Shown: in pieces, positions 53,691 to 64,000 of the stretch
Layout of the letters: each line of letters begins with the position of its first letter
Numbering within the stretch: the stretch's first letter is position 1
Source of the DNA: Bacillota bacterium
GTDB taxonomy: Bacteria; Bacillota; Clostridia; Lachnospirales; Lachnospiraceae
DNA length: 64,000 bases
Direction of reading: 5' to 3'
Assembly: GCA_023392615.1 (NCBI GenBank)
Contig: JAEVYT010000039.1
Coordinates: 62,001 to 126,000 of the forward strand
The notes under the pieces: model-generated
Seen by the model: only the letters and a program-made list of their open reading frames with translations
What the model was told of the DNA's origin: nothing
The model's database searches: none
Position numbers and translations under genes: made by a program

Positions 53691-54156
53691 ATTCTCCTCC
53701 TTGATGCATATCCACATCGTTCTCTTTCTTTTCAAAGCTCAATTTATCAAGGTATCCCTGCAGAATTAATACTGCAGCAAGTTTATCGACTACTTTTGCT
53801 TTTTCTTCGTAATTCATTCTGGTTTGTGACAATACCTGATGAGCTGCCACAGTTGTAAGTCTCTCATCCCAAAGAACTACTTCAAGCCCTGTTCTTTGCC
53901 TCAATTTTTCAGCAAACTCTTCTGATTTTATTGCTCTCTCTCCGACCGTGTTGTTCAAATGCTTCGGATATCCTAAAACAATCGTTCCAACCTCATATTG
54001 TGCTATTAACTCTTCTATTCTTGCTAAAGTCTGACGTAATTTGTTCTCCTGCTTACGGCGTATCACTTCGATACCCTGCGCAGTTAAGAAGAGTGCGTCG
54101 CTAATCGCTACGCCCACTGTAACAGAACCATAGTCCAGTCCCATAATTCTTTTCAC
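53683..54156 (-). CDS. ruvX: RuvX/YqgF, Holliday-junction-resolvase-like RNase
   Basis: An RNase H-fold protein of 157 residues, with the Asp of MGLDYGSVTVGVA, the central IVLGYPKHLNNTVG and the catalytic Glu/Asp in LWDERLTTVAA and DKLAAVLILQGYL. It is thought to trim the 5' end of pre-16S rRNA in E. coli. GTG 54156 has GGAG eight bases upstream. It lies between ireB and DUF1292 in the typical clostridial string. Confidence 0.92.
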   Translation of the reverse strand: MKRIMGLDYGSVTVGVAISDALFLTAQGIEVIRRKQENKLRQTLARIEELIAQYEVGTIVLGYPKHLNNTVGERAIKSEEFAEKLRQRTGLEVVLWDERLTTVAAHQVLSQTRMNYEEKAKVVDKLAAVLILQGYLDKLSFEKKENDVDMHQGGEYE

Positions 54157-54243
54157 TAAAAATCTCCATTCCTGCTACACCAATCTATGCATGTAACTGT
54201 AAAATCTAATGCATGAAATTCTTTTCATGCCTTCTTCTGTTTA

Positions 54244-54513
54244 TTATTTACTTGAACTAATGTCTTTATCAATGTAATAACGTAACAATTCTTCAATAAT
54301 TTCATCACGTTCTACTTTCATGATAAGGCTTCTCGCACCCTTATGACTCGTTATGTAGGTTGGATCTCCAGACATAACATATCCTACGATTTGATTTAGC
54401 GGATTATATCCTTTTTCAGTCAAAGCTGCGTATACCGTCCTTATAACATCACTTACAACGATCTCTTTATCTTTATGAACTCTAAAATATTGAGTATTGT
54501 TTATTTTTTGCAT
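54244..54513 (-). CDS. ireB: IreB-family regulatory phosphoprotein (DUF965)
   Basis: An 89-residue protein matching IreB: TQYFRVHKDKEIVVSDVIRT, the start YAALTEKGYNPLNQIVGYVMSGDPTYITSHKGAR, and the tail EIIEELLRYYIDK. In Enterococcus it is a Thr-phosphorylated target of the Ser/Thr kinase IreK and lowers cephalosporin resistance. The Thr stretch near the N-terminus (NNTQYF) agrees with the phosphorylation region. ATG 54513 follows GAGGAAGTG; the frame extends 12 residues. It lies 88 bases before ruvX. Confidence 0.9.
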   Translation of the reverse strand: MQKINNTQYFRVHKDKEIVVSDVIRTVYAALTEKGYNPLNQIVGYVMSGDPTYITSHKGARSLIMKVERDEIIEELLRYYIDKDISSSK

Positions 54514-54611
54514 TGAATCACTTCCTCTTTCACCGATAGTCTGCTGCAAATACAGTTGCTACAATTTACCGTCTATTGTTATTATTATATTAATATATTT
54601 AAGGAAAAAAT

Positions 54612-55958
54612 TCAATGTATTATTTCACAAAGCAGAATTTCTTCTGTTAATTTATTACATACCTTGACTTTTTTTATTCGATTCGATAGATCCTGATCAC
54701 ATTCTACAGCCATTTTCAAATATCTTTCGGTGTGCCCTATCTGATATTTTTTACCCTCTATCGTAACCTCTTCTTCAAAAAGTACTCGTTCCATTCTGCC
54801 CATAAAATTAGCTTTATATTCGTTAGACATCTGTTCTGCGATTGAAATTAATTCGTTGCTTCTTATTGTTTTAATATCTTCCGCAACCTGATTATCCATA
54901 ACAGCAGCTTTTGTACCTGCTCTTTTTGAATATTTAAATACATGAATTTGATAAAAGCCAACCTGACGTACAAAATTCTTCGTTTGTTCAAATTCTTCAT
55001 CTGTTTCACCCGGAAATCCTACAATTACATCCGTGGTAAAAGCCGGAAGTTCAAAGAAGCGATTTATCAGCTGCACTCGGTCATAGTATTCCTCTGAATT
55101 GTATTTGCGATTCATTCTATTTAACACGGTGTCACTACCACTTTGTAGAGACAAATGAAAATGAGGACAGAATTGCTTCACCTTACTAATCACTTCTAAG
55201 AACTGTTCTGTTATAATTCTGGGCTCTAAGGAACCTAAACGAATTCGCTCTATCCCTGTGATCATTCCGATTTTATGAATCAGCTCCGCTAGAGGTTCAC
55301 TTTTAATTTCTGTTTCATTCTCCTGTTTCTCATTACCAAAATCACTTCCATAAGAAGAGATATGAATACCAGTAAGTACTATCTCTTTATAACCTTTTTT
55401 AACAAGCTCACTAATTTCACTAAGAATCTCATCTTCCCTTCTACTGCGCACTCTTCCCCTTACATAAGGGATAATACAGTAGGAACAAAAACGATTACAT
55501 CCATCCTGAATCTTAATAAAAGCTCTGGTCTTCTCCATGGTAGTAATGACATTCAATTCCTCGTATTCCATCTGCTCATTAATATCAACAACAAGCTCTT
55601 CCTTCTCATTGGTATTCTTGCAGCGTTCTACCATCTGAACGATGTCACCCTTCTTATTGTTACCCACTACCAAATCTACCGCACTATCAGCAAGTAATGC
55701 TTCTTCCGATGCCTGCACATAGCAGCCTACCGCTGCGATAATCGCTTCAGGGTTTCGCTTTTTCGCCTGATGTAACATCTGGCGGGATTTTCGATCCGCA
55801 ATATTGGTTACAGTGCAGGTATTCACTACATAAACATCTGCTTTTTCTTTAAATTCGATTATATCATAACCGGCTGCCTCAAACATTCCTCTCATTGCTT
55901 CTGTCTCATAGGAATTTACTTTGCATCCAAGGCTTAAAAATGCTGCCGTTTTCTTCAT
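54612..55958 (-). CDS. mtaB: tRNA threonylcarbamoyladenosine methylthiotransferase MtaB
   Basis: A radical-SAM enzyme that adds a methylthio group to t6A37 in tRNA. The UPF0004 N-domain has three Cys (SLGCKVNSYE, VVNTCTV, VGCYVQ). The radical-SAM CxxxCxxC is in DGCNRFCSYCIIPYVRGRVR, and a TRAM-like C-terminal domain follows. The 448 residues match MtaB/YqeV and not MiaB (CNRFCSYCIIPYVRGR, SLGCKVNSYE are typical of this branch). ATG 55958 is followed by the normal KKTAAFLSLGCKVN start. Confidence 0.93.
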   Translation of the reverse strand: MKKTAAFLSLGCKVNSYETEAMRGMFEAAGYDIIEFKEKADVYVVNTCTVTNIADRKSRQMLHQAKKRNPEAIIAAVGCYVQASEEALLADSAVDLVVGNNKKGDIVQMVERCKNTNEKEELVVDINEQMEYEELNVITTMEKTRAFIKIQDGCNRFCSYCIIPYVRGRVRSRREDEILSEISELVKKGYKEIVLTGIHISSYGSDFGNEKQENETEIKSEPLAELIHKIGMITGIERIRLGSLEPRIITEQFLEVISKVKQFCPHFHLSLQSGSDTVLNRMNRKYNSEEYYDRVQLINRFFELPAFTTDVIVGFPGETDEEFEQTKNFVRQVGFYQIHVFKYSKRAGTKAAVMDNQVAEDIKTIRSNELISIAEQMSNEYKANFMGRMERVLFEEEVTIEGKKYQIGHTERYLKMAVECDQDLSNRIKKVKVCNKLTEEILLCEIIH

Positions 55959-56069
55959 GTATGTGTGATTCCTTTCTAAAAATCAAAAACTTTTGTTTCA
56001 TTCCGATTTATCTAAAAATTCTTTCCTGTCATATACAACTTTTCCTCATATTTTTATGAACTTTGTATA

Positions 56070-56096
56070 TTGACTTTTAATTTGCTAAATTATAGT
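56070..56096 (+). promoter_or_regulatory. Possible promoter of the HPr-like gene
   Basis: TTGACT (56070-56075) and TATAGT (56091-56096) with a short 15-base spacer, 34 bases before the ATG. Confidence 0.45.
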
Positions 56097-56129
56097 ATAT
56101 ACATATATTTAATTTAAGGAGGATTTTTT

Positions 56130-56363
56130 ATGAAGACAGTTAAAATATCATTAAATTCAATTGACAAGGTTAAAGCTTTCGTAAACGATGTTACAAAATT
56201 CGATACTGATTTTGATTTAGTATCCGGTAGATACGTAATAGATGCAAAGTCCATTATGGGTATTTTCTCTCTTGACTTATCTAAACATATTGATTTAAAT
56301 ATCCATAGCGACGAGAATTTAGATTCCGTCCTTGCAATCTTAAAACCTTATATCGTTGACTAA
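56130..56363 (+). CDS. HPr-like protein without the active-site histidine
   Basis: A 77-residue protein of the HPr fold: short beta strand, helix (DKVKAFVNDVTKF), then the strand/loop DAKSIMGIFSLDLSKHIDLN. The regulatory Ser loop (KSIMGI, Ser 41) of HPr is kept, but the GLHARP motif with phospho-His 15 is missing, as its position reads DKVKAF. It therefore cannot act as a PTS phosphocarrier; a Crh-like regulatory role is possible (inference). AAGGAGG precedes ATG 56130, with TTGACT/TATAGT 15 bases apart upstream. A strong terminator follows. Confidence 0.82.
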   Translation: MKTVKISLNSIDKVKAFVNDVTKFDTDFDLVSGRYVIDAKSIMGIFSLDLSKHIDLNIHSDENLDSVLAILKPYIVD

Positions 56364-56372
56364 TTGTTTTTT

Positions 56373-56407
56373 AAAAAGGTCGCCCAGTGATGGGCGTCCT
56401 TTTTTTA
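56373..56407. terminator. Bidirectional intrinsic terminator
   Basis: AAAAAGGTCGCCCA (56373-56386) and TGGGCGTCCTTTTTTT (56391-56406) form a strong stem with a GTGA loop and T-runs on both strands, between the convergent HPr-like and thiI genes. Confidence 0.9.
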
Positions 56408-56429
56408 TTTAACAATAAATCTTTTTTGT

Positions 56430-57605
<1,176 letters not shown>

Positions 57606-57654
57606 ATTATCCTCCAGTGTAAATTAATGCTCTGTTTGAGCTTTGTGTCTTATA

Positions 57655-58842
57655 TTATTTTCTGGTATATCTTCTTAATATCGGAACAATCTGACGAAGT
57701 TGTTCCAATGTATAATCAATCTCTTCTTCTGTAGTTAACTCTGACATGGAGAATCTTATCGTCGATTCCATTAACTCCTTAGCCAAACCTATTGCGGTTA
57801 ATGTAACGCTTGGCGTAGGGTGATGAGAGCTACATGCCGATCCTGAGGACACATATACTCCTTTATCCTCAAGTGAATGTAATAACACTTCACTACGTAC
57901 ACCCTGAAAGCATACATTCATAATATGTGGAGCTGTTAATTTTAGTTGCTCCATCTCAAAATCCTTTGTACATTCTATTGGAAGACCATTGATCGTAACA
58001 CCTTCTATCTGGGATACACCCAATAGAAACTTTTGTTTTAGGTGGTACATTCTTTCTATCTTGGTGTCGAAATCCTGATAAAGTTCACTTACCGCCTGTC
58101 CTAAACCAGCAATACCTGATACATTCTCTGTTCCCGAACGAAGTCCTCTTTGATGCCCACCACCAAATAACACCGGTTTTATTTTTACTTTTTCATTCAC
58201 ATATAAAGCACCGACCCCTTTGGGGCCATGAATCTTATGCCCGCTCAACGATAAGAGATCGATTCCCATTCTCTTTGGATGAATTCTATACTTACCAAAT
58301 GCTTGAACCGCATCCACATGAAATATGATATCTTTTTTACGTAACTTCAGCTGCGTTACAATCTCTTCTACATCCTGCACAGATCCAATTTCATTATTCA
58401 CATACATCGTTGAAACGAGTATTGTATTCTCTTTCACCAGTTCATACAGCTTTTCTTTTATCAATCTACCTGTGGAATCCACAGGTGCAAAGCTAATTTC
58501 AAAGCCATTCTCTTCCAGATAAACTAATGTCTGGTGAACGGAAGGATGCTCAATTCTGGAGGTAATAATGTGATTACCACGTCGCTTATTTGCCATCGCT
58601 ACACCGATCAGTGCCAAGTTATTTGATTCCGTACCGCCGGAAGTAAAAAGTATCTCCTTCGCATCAACCTTAAGACAATTTGAAATAATAGAAGATGCAT
58701 CCTTCATATATTGTTCAGCCTTAACCCCCATACGGTGCATGGAAGAAGGATTGCCATAATCCTCACAAAGTGCCTTCGTCATAAGATCTCTAACTTTATC
58801 CGTTGCTTTCGTAGTTGCTGAATTATCTAAGTAAACTTCCAT
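57655..58842 (-). CDS. cysteine desulfurase (NifS/NifZ-like, partner of ThiI)
   Basis: A PLP-dependent class V aminotransferase-fold enzyme that releases sulfur from cysteine as a persulfide. The start MEVYLDNSATT and FTSGGTESNNLAL are typical; the PLP Lys is in SLSGHKIHGPKGV and the catalytic Cys is in YVSSGSACSSHHPTPS. It lies 50 bases upstream of thiI in the same direction, as NifZ does in Bacillus, so it most likely serves tRNA thiolation. ATG 58842 has GGAG seven bases upstream; the gene start overlaps the end of the M23 gene by 20 bases. Confidence 0.92.
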   Translation of the reverse strand: MEVYLDNSATTKATDKVRDLMTKALCEDYGNPSSMHRMGVKAEQYMKDASSIISNCLKVDAKEILFTSGGTESNNLALIGVAMANKRRGNHIITSRIEHPSVHQTLVYLEENGFEISFAPVDSTGRLIKEKLYELVKENTILVSTMYVNNEIGSVQDVEEIVTQLKLRKKDIIFHVDAVQAFGKYRIHPKRMGIDLLSLSGHKIHGPKGVGALYVNEKVKIKPVLFGGGHQRGLRSGTENVSGIAGLGQAVSELYQDFDTKIERMYHLKQKFLLGVSQIEGVTINGLPIECTKDFEMEQLKLTAPHIMNVCFQGVRSEVLLHSLEDKGVYVSSGSACSSHHPTPSVTLTAIGLAKELMESTIRFSMSELTTEEEIDYTLEQLRQIVPILRRYTRK

Positions 58843-59770
58843 TTGTAACTCCATTCTGCCATTTTGTTCTTTTCTTTTGAAGGATTTTTAAAATAGTATA
58901 AGGATTGACACTCATCTCTCCCTCTTTTGTATCCGTGTTGACATAGATACCAAGATGTAAATGAACATCAAACTTCCCCTTCGTTCCTTCGGGTCCGTAC
59001 CCTGTATCGCCCATAAACCCCAGCAATTGTCCGGCCATGACCTTATCTCCTGTCTTTAATTCCGGAGCATAAGAATCCAAATGAGCATAATAAAAATATC
59101 CATTATTGGGAGATCGAATTCCGACTCGGTATCCTCCTTTATCCAACCATCCCATTTTCTCAACTACTCCGTCTGTAATACTTACCACTGGGAAAAAGCC
59201 TCTTTTATTATTAGAAGCCATAATATCTGTACCTTCATGGGTTCGCTTGCCACCATACGTTCTAGGTTGACTCCATGAATCCACATAAAAGATATCGGCG
59301 CTTTGATTTTCTATTTTAGGAACCGGAAAATATACCAAATCTGATAAAATTGCCTGATTGAATTTGTATAATTTTAAAAATTTTGGATCTTGTGCTACTC
59401 TACTGATACCTCGATAAAAGGTATACTCATCCATCAGATCATGCTTCTTCAGCTGATATTTGTTACCCATCATACTATAGGTAAGGTATCCGATTTGATT
59501 CACATATTCATTATTTTTGAGAACCGAATGTTTCTTTATTACATCCTCGGCTCTCTCTTTTGACTGTTTCAATAATTCCTCATTTAAATAATAACTTCGA
59601 TATTTATCATAGTCAATATTCTGTGAAGTTATTCCCTTGATTTTATATTCTGAATCTAATAATCTCAGCTCATAACCAAATATCACTAAAACGATACTTA
59701 ATATTGCAAAGATAAACAGGAATTCATTTCGTAATGATCTTTTATCATACTTCATGCGTTTCATTATCAT
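58823..59770 (-). CDS. membrane-anchored M23 peptidase
   Basis: One N-terminal span (EFLFIFAILSIVLVIFGYEL, residues 14-33), a helical linker and a LytM-type M23 domain near the C-terminus. Zinc ligands are His and Asp in THEGTDIMASN and His in the HLHLG motif (FDVHLHLGIYVN), so it can be active. It may cut peptidoglycan cross-links in growth or sporulation; it is shorter than SpoIIQ-like proteins. GAGGAG precedes ATG 59770. It overlaps the cysteine desulfurase gene by 20 bases, a linkage that probably reflects transcription and not function. Confidence 0.88.
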   Translation of the reverse strand: MIMKRMKYDKRSLRNEFLFIFAILSIVLVIFGYELRLLDSEYKIKGITSQNIDYDKYRSYYLNEELLKQSKERAEDVIKKHSVLKNNEYVNQIGYLTYSMMGNKYQLKKHDLMDEYTFYRGISRVAQDPKFLKLYKFNQAILSDLVYFPVPKIENQSADIFYVDSWSQPRTYGGKRTHEGTDIMASNNKRGFFPVVSITDGVVEKMGWLDKGGYRVGIRSPNNGYFYYAHLDSYAPELKTGDKVMAGQLLGFMGDTGYGPEGTKGKFDVHLHLGIYVNTDTKEGEMSVNPYTILKILQKKRTKWQNGVTNGSLLR

Positions 59771-59930
59771 CGTCTCACACTCCTCTAATTCTCCATCTAT
59801 CCCTTATGCTGCAGTATATTATATCGGAATAATTGGACACCTAATTATATGGTAATATGAGTTGCAATATAACAAAACGCATGAAACTATTGATATTTTC
59901 AGTTAAATATTAATTCATTGATAAAACAGT

Positions 59931-61376
59931 TTAGTTTTTCGTTGCTGTTTTATCAGCACTTATTGATGCAGGTGTTGGAGTAGGATCAGCAAAAATAAAC
60001 TGGTGAAGTGCTGCAATATTTTTAGGCAAATCCGCTATTACAACTGACATGCCACGAACCTTGATATTATCCTGGAAGGTGCCATCAACCGGAAGGCGCA
60101 GCTGTTCAATCGTCTTCGTATTCATACCCATATCTATAAAGGCATTTAATAATCCCTGGAATGTCTCTTTGTTGATATCTGTTGTAAGCATCGGAAGGAA
60201 ATCAAGCATCATACTTGCCAGTTCCGTCTTACTCTTTGATTTGCACTTTTCAAAAATTGCATTAAGAATAATTCTGTGTCTATCTGTACGGCCATAATCA
60301 TTGTTATTTCCGGTAATGGTAGAAATATGTCTGATTCGAGCATATCCAAGAGCCTGATTACCATTAAAATGATTGAAGCCCTCTTTCACATTTCGATATT
60401 TCTTATTTGAGATATAATTTGTGGTATTCAAATAATCCGCTTCTACCTTTTTAAGAGTAACATCGATACCGCCTAGACGATCAATTATTTTTTCAAAATT
60501 ATTAAAGTTTACTTTTACACAGCCATCAAGCTTAATATCATAGTTTAGTGCAATTGTTTCATATAAAAGATCCAAACCACCTTTTGCATAGGCTGAATTT
60601 AATTTATTATCATTATAACCTGGAATCTGAACATAAGTATCTCTCATTAATGAGGTTAACTTGACTGTCTTATTCTTAGTATTCATTGTGGCAATAACGA
60701 TTACATCCGTATGTCCGCGTCCATCGCCCATACCGATTGCTTCCTCACCTAGTAAAAGGATGTTATACACACCATCTTCATGTCTTCCTGCACCCGGATG
60801 AGATGGCCAAGTGATTTTTGCAGGATCAACCTCTGGTGCGTCAGACTTTTTATCATCTTCGTCAATATAGTCCTCGTCGGATGCTACATCTGAATTGTCG
60901 TTAAATTTATGTGTCATTCCGCTCCATAATGCGCCACTAAAATTAACGCCCATTTTTACTAATAGATTATTACCTGGTGGAGTAAATACTAGGAATACCC
61001 CAAGTAAAAGAACCGTAAGTATCGTAGCACCGAAGCCAATTAATACTTTTTTCCATTTCTTTTTCTTTTTACTTTGTTCTGTTGATATCACGATTTCATC
61101 CGTAACCTGCTTTGCAAGAGAAGATTTGATATCCTGTAACTCATCTTCAATTTCTTCATCTTCCATTCCATCAGGTGTTCCTACTAAAGTTGATTCCGAT
61201 CCATTTTGTAGATCATTTGTTACTTTCTTCACTTCTGTTCCAATATCCTCTACCTGCTTTTGCATGTTCTCCTGGGTAAAAGCATCTGTGTCCCCCAATG
61301 CTTTTTCAATATTTTTACTAAAATTTTCACTGAATTGCTGATCATCGAAGTCAAATTTGGAATTATCCTTACTCAT
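59931..61376 (-). CDS. LytR-CpsA-Psr (LCP) family protein
   Basis: A membrane-anchored glycopolymer transferase that attaches teichoic acid-like polymers to peptidoglycan. The cytosolic N-terminus is long and acidic (about 110 residues), then comes one span (VLIGFGATILTVLLLGVFLV), then the LCP domain with LTSLMRDTYVQIPGY, KLNSAYAKGGL and DYGRTDRHRIILNAIF, which carry the conserved Arg and Asp of the phospho-lipid site. A Thr/Pro tail ends it. The N-terminal extension is longer than in Bacillus TagU. Confidence 0.9.
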   Translation of the reverse strand: MSKDNSKFDFDDQQFSENFSKNIEKALGDTDAFTQENMQKQVEDIGTEVKKVTNDLQNGSESTLVGTPDGMEDEEIEDELQDIKSSLAKQVTDEIVISTEQSKKKKKWKKVLIGFGATILTVLLLGVFLVFTPPGNNLLVKMGVNFSGALWSGMTHKFNDNSDVASDEDYIDEDDKKSDAPEVDPAKITWPSHPGAGRHEDGVYNILLLGEEAIGMGDGRGHTDVIVIATMNTKNKTVKLTSLMRDTYVQIPGYNDNKLNSAYAKGGLDLLYETIALNYDIKLDGCVKVNFNNFEKIIDRLGGIDVTLKKVEADYLNTTNYISNKKYRNVKEGFNHFNGNQALGYARIRHISTITGNNNDYGRTDRHRIILNAIFEKCKSKSKTELASMMLDFLPMLTTDINKETFQGLLNAFIDMGMNTKTIEQLRLPVDGTFQDNIKVRGMSVVIADLPKNIAALHQFIFADPTPTPASISADKTATKN

Positions 61377-61444
61377 GTTTTCATCTCCTATATTATTACT
61401 TATCCCCGAGCAACCCCATTATAGTAACTTTAAGCGTAAGAAAT

Positions 61445-62932
61445 TTATGCAATAATTCTTTCCTTTAAAACTCTTTCCAGGAATTGATAAACCCTGATTG
61501 TTGAAGAAATACTTACACTTTCCTCTATCGTGTGCACCTTAGTGATATCAGGACCGATGGAAACAATGTCAATTCCAGGCATCTTCTCATAGATCAATCC
61601 ACATTCTAATCCTGCATGAATAGCTTCCACTTTCATATCATTGCCATACAATTCCATAGAAAGTTTCTGAAAATGATCCCGAAGAGGCGAGTCCTTCTGG
61701 AATTCCCAAGCGGGATATTCCGCTCGAACCATATAATCCCCTCCCAGAAAACTGGTCATATAGTTCAATTTATTACTAATAAAATGTTTGGAACTACTTT
61801 TGGAACTACGTACCGACGTACAGAATTCCACACTGTCTTCTGATGTCTTAAATATACCAAGATTTAATGAACTTTCCACCAAACCTTCAATATCCGAACT
61901 CATTGTTTGAACTCCATATGGCATGTTAACTAGGAAAAACAACATTTTCTCATAAGAAACCGGATGCAATATATCTACAGTGTCATCTCCCATATCTTCA
62001 ACCGTGAAATTCAAATCCGGCTCACTAGTCGCCAGTTCTTTTTGATATTGCTGCATAAGCTCAGTAATATCCTTTTTTATGCACTCAAATTCTGTGTTTA
62101 AATCTGTTGCAGGATCCTCATCCTTAACAGGTATTAATATATCTGCATTTGCCTCACGTGGAATAACATTATCCTTAAAACCGCCCTGCATATTGATTAA
62201 TCCATAGGCATGCATTTCGCGCAAGTCAAATAATAATCTTCCTAATAATTTTGTGGCATTGGTACGATTACAACCAATCTCTATACCAGAATGCCCGCCT
62301 TTTAAACCACCGATATTGATTTTAACCTTTTTACCGTAATCGGATACTCTTTTAATTGAAAGAGTACTCGTTCCGGTAAGTCCTCCTGCACAGCTACAAA
62401 GCAGATAACCTTCTTCTTCTGAATCAAGATTAATCATGTATTTTCCTTGAAGCTTGGACAAATCAAGCATCTTCGCCCCAAACATCCCCACTTCTTCATC
62501 GGTTGTAAGAATCGCTTCAATTCTTGGGTGCTCTATTGTTTCATCAGCCAACACTGCCATAATATAGGCAACTGCAATTCCATTATCAGCACCTAACGTT
62601 GTACCATCCGCATGCAGAAGATCCCCTTCCACAACTAGTTTTATTTCGTCCTTTAAGAAATCATGAGTATGTTCTTTTCGCTTTTCACACACCATGTCCA
62701 TATGACCCTGAAGTATTATCGCCGGCTCATTCTCATATCCTGAAGAAGCATTCTTAATAATAATAACATTGTTCGCATCATCCTGTGTATATTCTAAATT
62801 ATGCTCTTTTGCAAAGGTAACCATATAATCACTGATTGCCTTTTCATTCCCTGAACCCCTCGGTATTTTTGAAACCTCACTAAAATACTTAAATACTCCT
62901 TTATAGTCCATCTGTGCTAAGCGATCGTCCAT
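61445..62932 (-). CDS. pepD: aminoacyl-histidine dipeptidase PepD (M20)
   Basis: A cytosolic di-zinc M20 peptidase that cleaves Xaa-His dipeptides such as carnosine. Zinc motifs: LQGHMDMVCE, TTLGADNGIAVAYIMA and LTTDEEVGMFGA in order, and a lid domain in the middle (about residues 210-400). Length 495 equals the E. coli enzyme. It lies alone between the LCP gene and the DUF711 gene, with 140 bases on the upstream side. Substrate assignment follows the family. Confidence 0.92.
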   Translation of the reverse strand: MDDRLAQMDYKGVFKYFSEVSKIPRGSGNEKAISDYMVTFAKEHNLEYTQDDANNVIIIKNASSGYENEPAIILQGHMDMVCEKRKEHTHDFLKDEIKLVVEGDLLHADGTTLGADNGIAVAYIMAVLADETIEHPRIEAILTTDEEVGMFGAKMLDLSKLQGKYMINLDSEEEGYLLCSCAGGLTGTSTLSIKRVSDYGKKVKINIGGLKGGHSGIEIGCNRTNATKLLGRLLFDLREMHAYGLINMQGGFKDNVIPREANADILIPVKDEDPATDLNTEFECIKKDITELMQQYQKELATSEPDLNFTVEDMGDDTVDILHPVSYEKMLFFLVNMPYGVQTMSSDIEGLVESSLNLGIFKTSEDSVEFCTSVRSSKSSSKHFISNKLNYMTSFLGGDYMVRAEYPAWEFQKDSPLRDHFQKLSMELYGNDMKVEAIHAGLECGLIYEKMPGIDIVSIGPDITKVHTIEESVSISSTIRVYQFLERVLKERIIA

Positions 62933-63072
62933 TGAAACACATGCCTTTCTAATTAATATTGTTATTTTACTGAATACTTGTGAAAGAACCGTGAACTAAA
63001 GATATCGTCAAAAATATAAATCTCTAGTCGACATGCCTTTAGCCCGGTTCATTTGTTTTATATTATAAATCT

Positions 63073-64000
63073 TTAGTTTTTAAAGCTGTGAATTGGTGCC
63101 GGAATTCTTCCTCCACGATTTATAAATGCATCACATCCAAACGGATTTACTTTCATAACCGGTGCATAACCTAATAAACCACCGAATTCTACACGATCAC
63201 CAACACTTTTTCCTATTACAGGAATAATACGTACTGCTGTTGTCTTTTGATTAATCATACCAATTGCCATCTCATCCGCAATGATACCAGAGATTGTTGT
63301 AGGCTTAGTATCTCCAGGAATTGCAATCATATCCAAACCAACGGAGCATACGCAGGTCATTGCCTCTAATTTTTCAATCGTCAATGCTCCGATCTCAACT
63401 GAATCAATCATTCCTTGATCTTCGCTGACTGGAATAAAAGCACCGCTTAAGCCACCCACATAGGAGGATGCCATAACACCGCCCTTTTTCACCTGATCAT
63501 TTAATAAAGCGAGAGCTGCCGTTGTACCGGGCGCACCAACATACTCTAATCCGATCTCTTGCAATATCTCTGCCACACTGTCACCGATAGCTGGTGTCGG
63601 TGCGAGGGACAGGTCAATGATTCCAAACGGAATATTTAATAATCTCGAAGCTTCCTGTGCTACCAGCTGACCAACACGAGTAATCTTAAATGCGGTCTTC
63701 TTAATTGTCTCACAGAGAGTCTCAAAATCAGCACCACGAGCACTTTCTAATGCAACTTTTACAACACCCGGTCCGCTGACACCTACATTAATAACCGCAT
63801 CCCCTTCGGTTACACCGTGGAATGCACCGGCCATAAATGGATTATCATCAGGAGCATTACAGAATACAACTAATTTAGCACAGCCGATGGAGTCTTTTTC
63901 TTTGGTGAATTCTGCGGTTTCAATAATAATCTCACCAAGAAGCTTAACCGCATTCATATCAATACCGGTCTTTGTTGAACCGACGTTAACTGAACTACAA
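63073..64000 (-). CDS. PFL family (DUF711/UPF0210) protein, C-terminal part
   Basis: The frame is open through ATG 63957 to the window edge, with CSSVNVGSTKTGIDM before it, so the real start lies beyond base 64000. The visible 309 residues have the family blocks NPFMAGAFHGVTEGDAVINV, FGIIDLSLAPTPAIGDSV and GGRIPAPIHSF. Members resemble a Gly-radical-like or enolase-like barrel fold and have no firm function. The usual length is about 450, so about two thirds are here. Confidence 0.88.
   Translation of the reverse strand, partial: CSSVNVGSTKTGIDMNAVKLLGEIIIETAEFTKEKDSIGCAKLVVFCNAPDDNPFMAGAFHGVTEGDAVINVGVSGPGVVKVALESARGADFETLCETIKKTAFKITRVGQLVAQEASRLLNIPFGIIDLSLAPTPAIGDSVAEILQEIGLEYVGAPGTTAALALLNDQVKKGGVMASSYVGGLSGAFIPVSEDQGMIDSVEIGALTIEKLEAMTCVCSVGLDMIAIPGDTKPTTISGIIADEMAIGMINQKTTAVRIIPVIGKSVGDRVEFGGLLGYAPVMKVNPFGCDAFINRGGRIPAPIHSFKN

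Noticed and set aside
54211..54230. Terminator between ireB and ruvX
   Set aside because: GCATGAA/TTCATGC is only a 7-bp AT-rich stem without a T-run; too weak to claim.

Overview
The window comes from a low-GC, spore-forming Firmicute, most likely a member of the Lachnospiraceae (Lachnoclostridium/Anaerocolumna-like). The evidence is AT-rich DNA with strong Shine-Dalgarno sites, a SigK-type sporulation sigma factor, the clostridial ireB-ruvX-DUF1292-fur-RNase J gene string, a bifunctional P-protein PheA, and a Gram-positive type IV pilus locus. No rRNA, tRNA or CRISPR array was recognised. Everything below was read by eye from sequence; family names rest on recalled motifs, not on searches.

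Region 1-6650 is accessory. It starts with a partial unknown gene and a 63-residue unknown gene. Next comes a minus-strand unit of an XRE regulator, an AAA+ ATPase and a subtilisin-like protease resembling the IetAS anti-phage/plasmid-stability pair. This unit is damaged or unusually expressed: the ATPase is split at an A7 tract (repairable by a -1 shift), and the protease stops after its catalytic His and lacks the Ser half. A gene-poor stretch at 3.46-4.65 kb holds a hairpin typical of mobile-element control regions and six 21-bp palindromes, five of them phased on a 32-bp grid. After it lies an overlapping gene pair for an HExxH metallopeptidase and a small single-TM protein of unknown function, the best candidate here for an undescribed system.

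Region 6.7-22.6 kb is mostly chromosomal housekeeping: rlmD, a coiled-coil protein, the TrpR-like YerC, a DUF1836 regulator, pcrA, a small membrane protein, an orphan ABC substrate-binding lipoprotein, an HtrA protease, pheA, a DUF5050-like protein, folC and an RlmI-type methyltransferase.

Region 22.7-40.2 kb is one minus-strand type IV pilus locus: pilB, pilT, pilC, major pilin, pilD, a pilM-pilN fusion, pilO, four minor-pilin-like proteins, a 1387-residue DUF5057-like surface protein and a GtrA protein. Consensus promoters precede pilB and pilC, and a 16-bp perfect hairpin follows the major pilin gene.

Region 40.5-64 kb holds an ABC-F ATPase, an HD hydrolase, a zinc-ribbon membrane protein, sigK, a lipoprotein/response regulator/kinase operon with a tandem repeat typical of OmpR-family sites, a DMT transporter, a U32 peptidase, an O-methyltransferase, a short MltG-like protein, RNase J, Fur, DUF1292, RuvX, IreB, MtaB, an HPr-like protein without the active histidine, the ThiI/cysteine desulfurase pair, an M23 peptidase, an LCP protein, PepD and a partial DUF711 protein.
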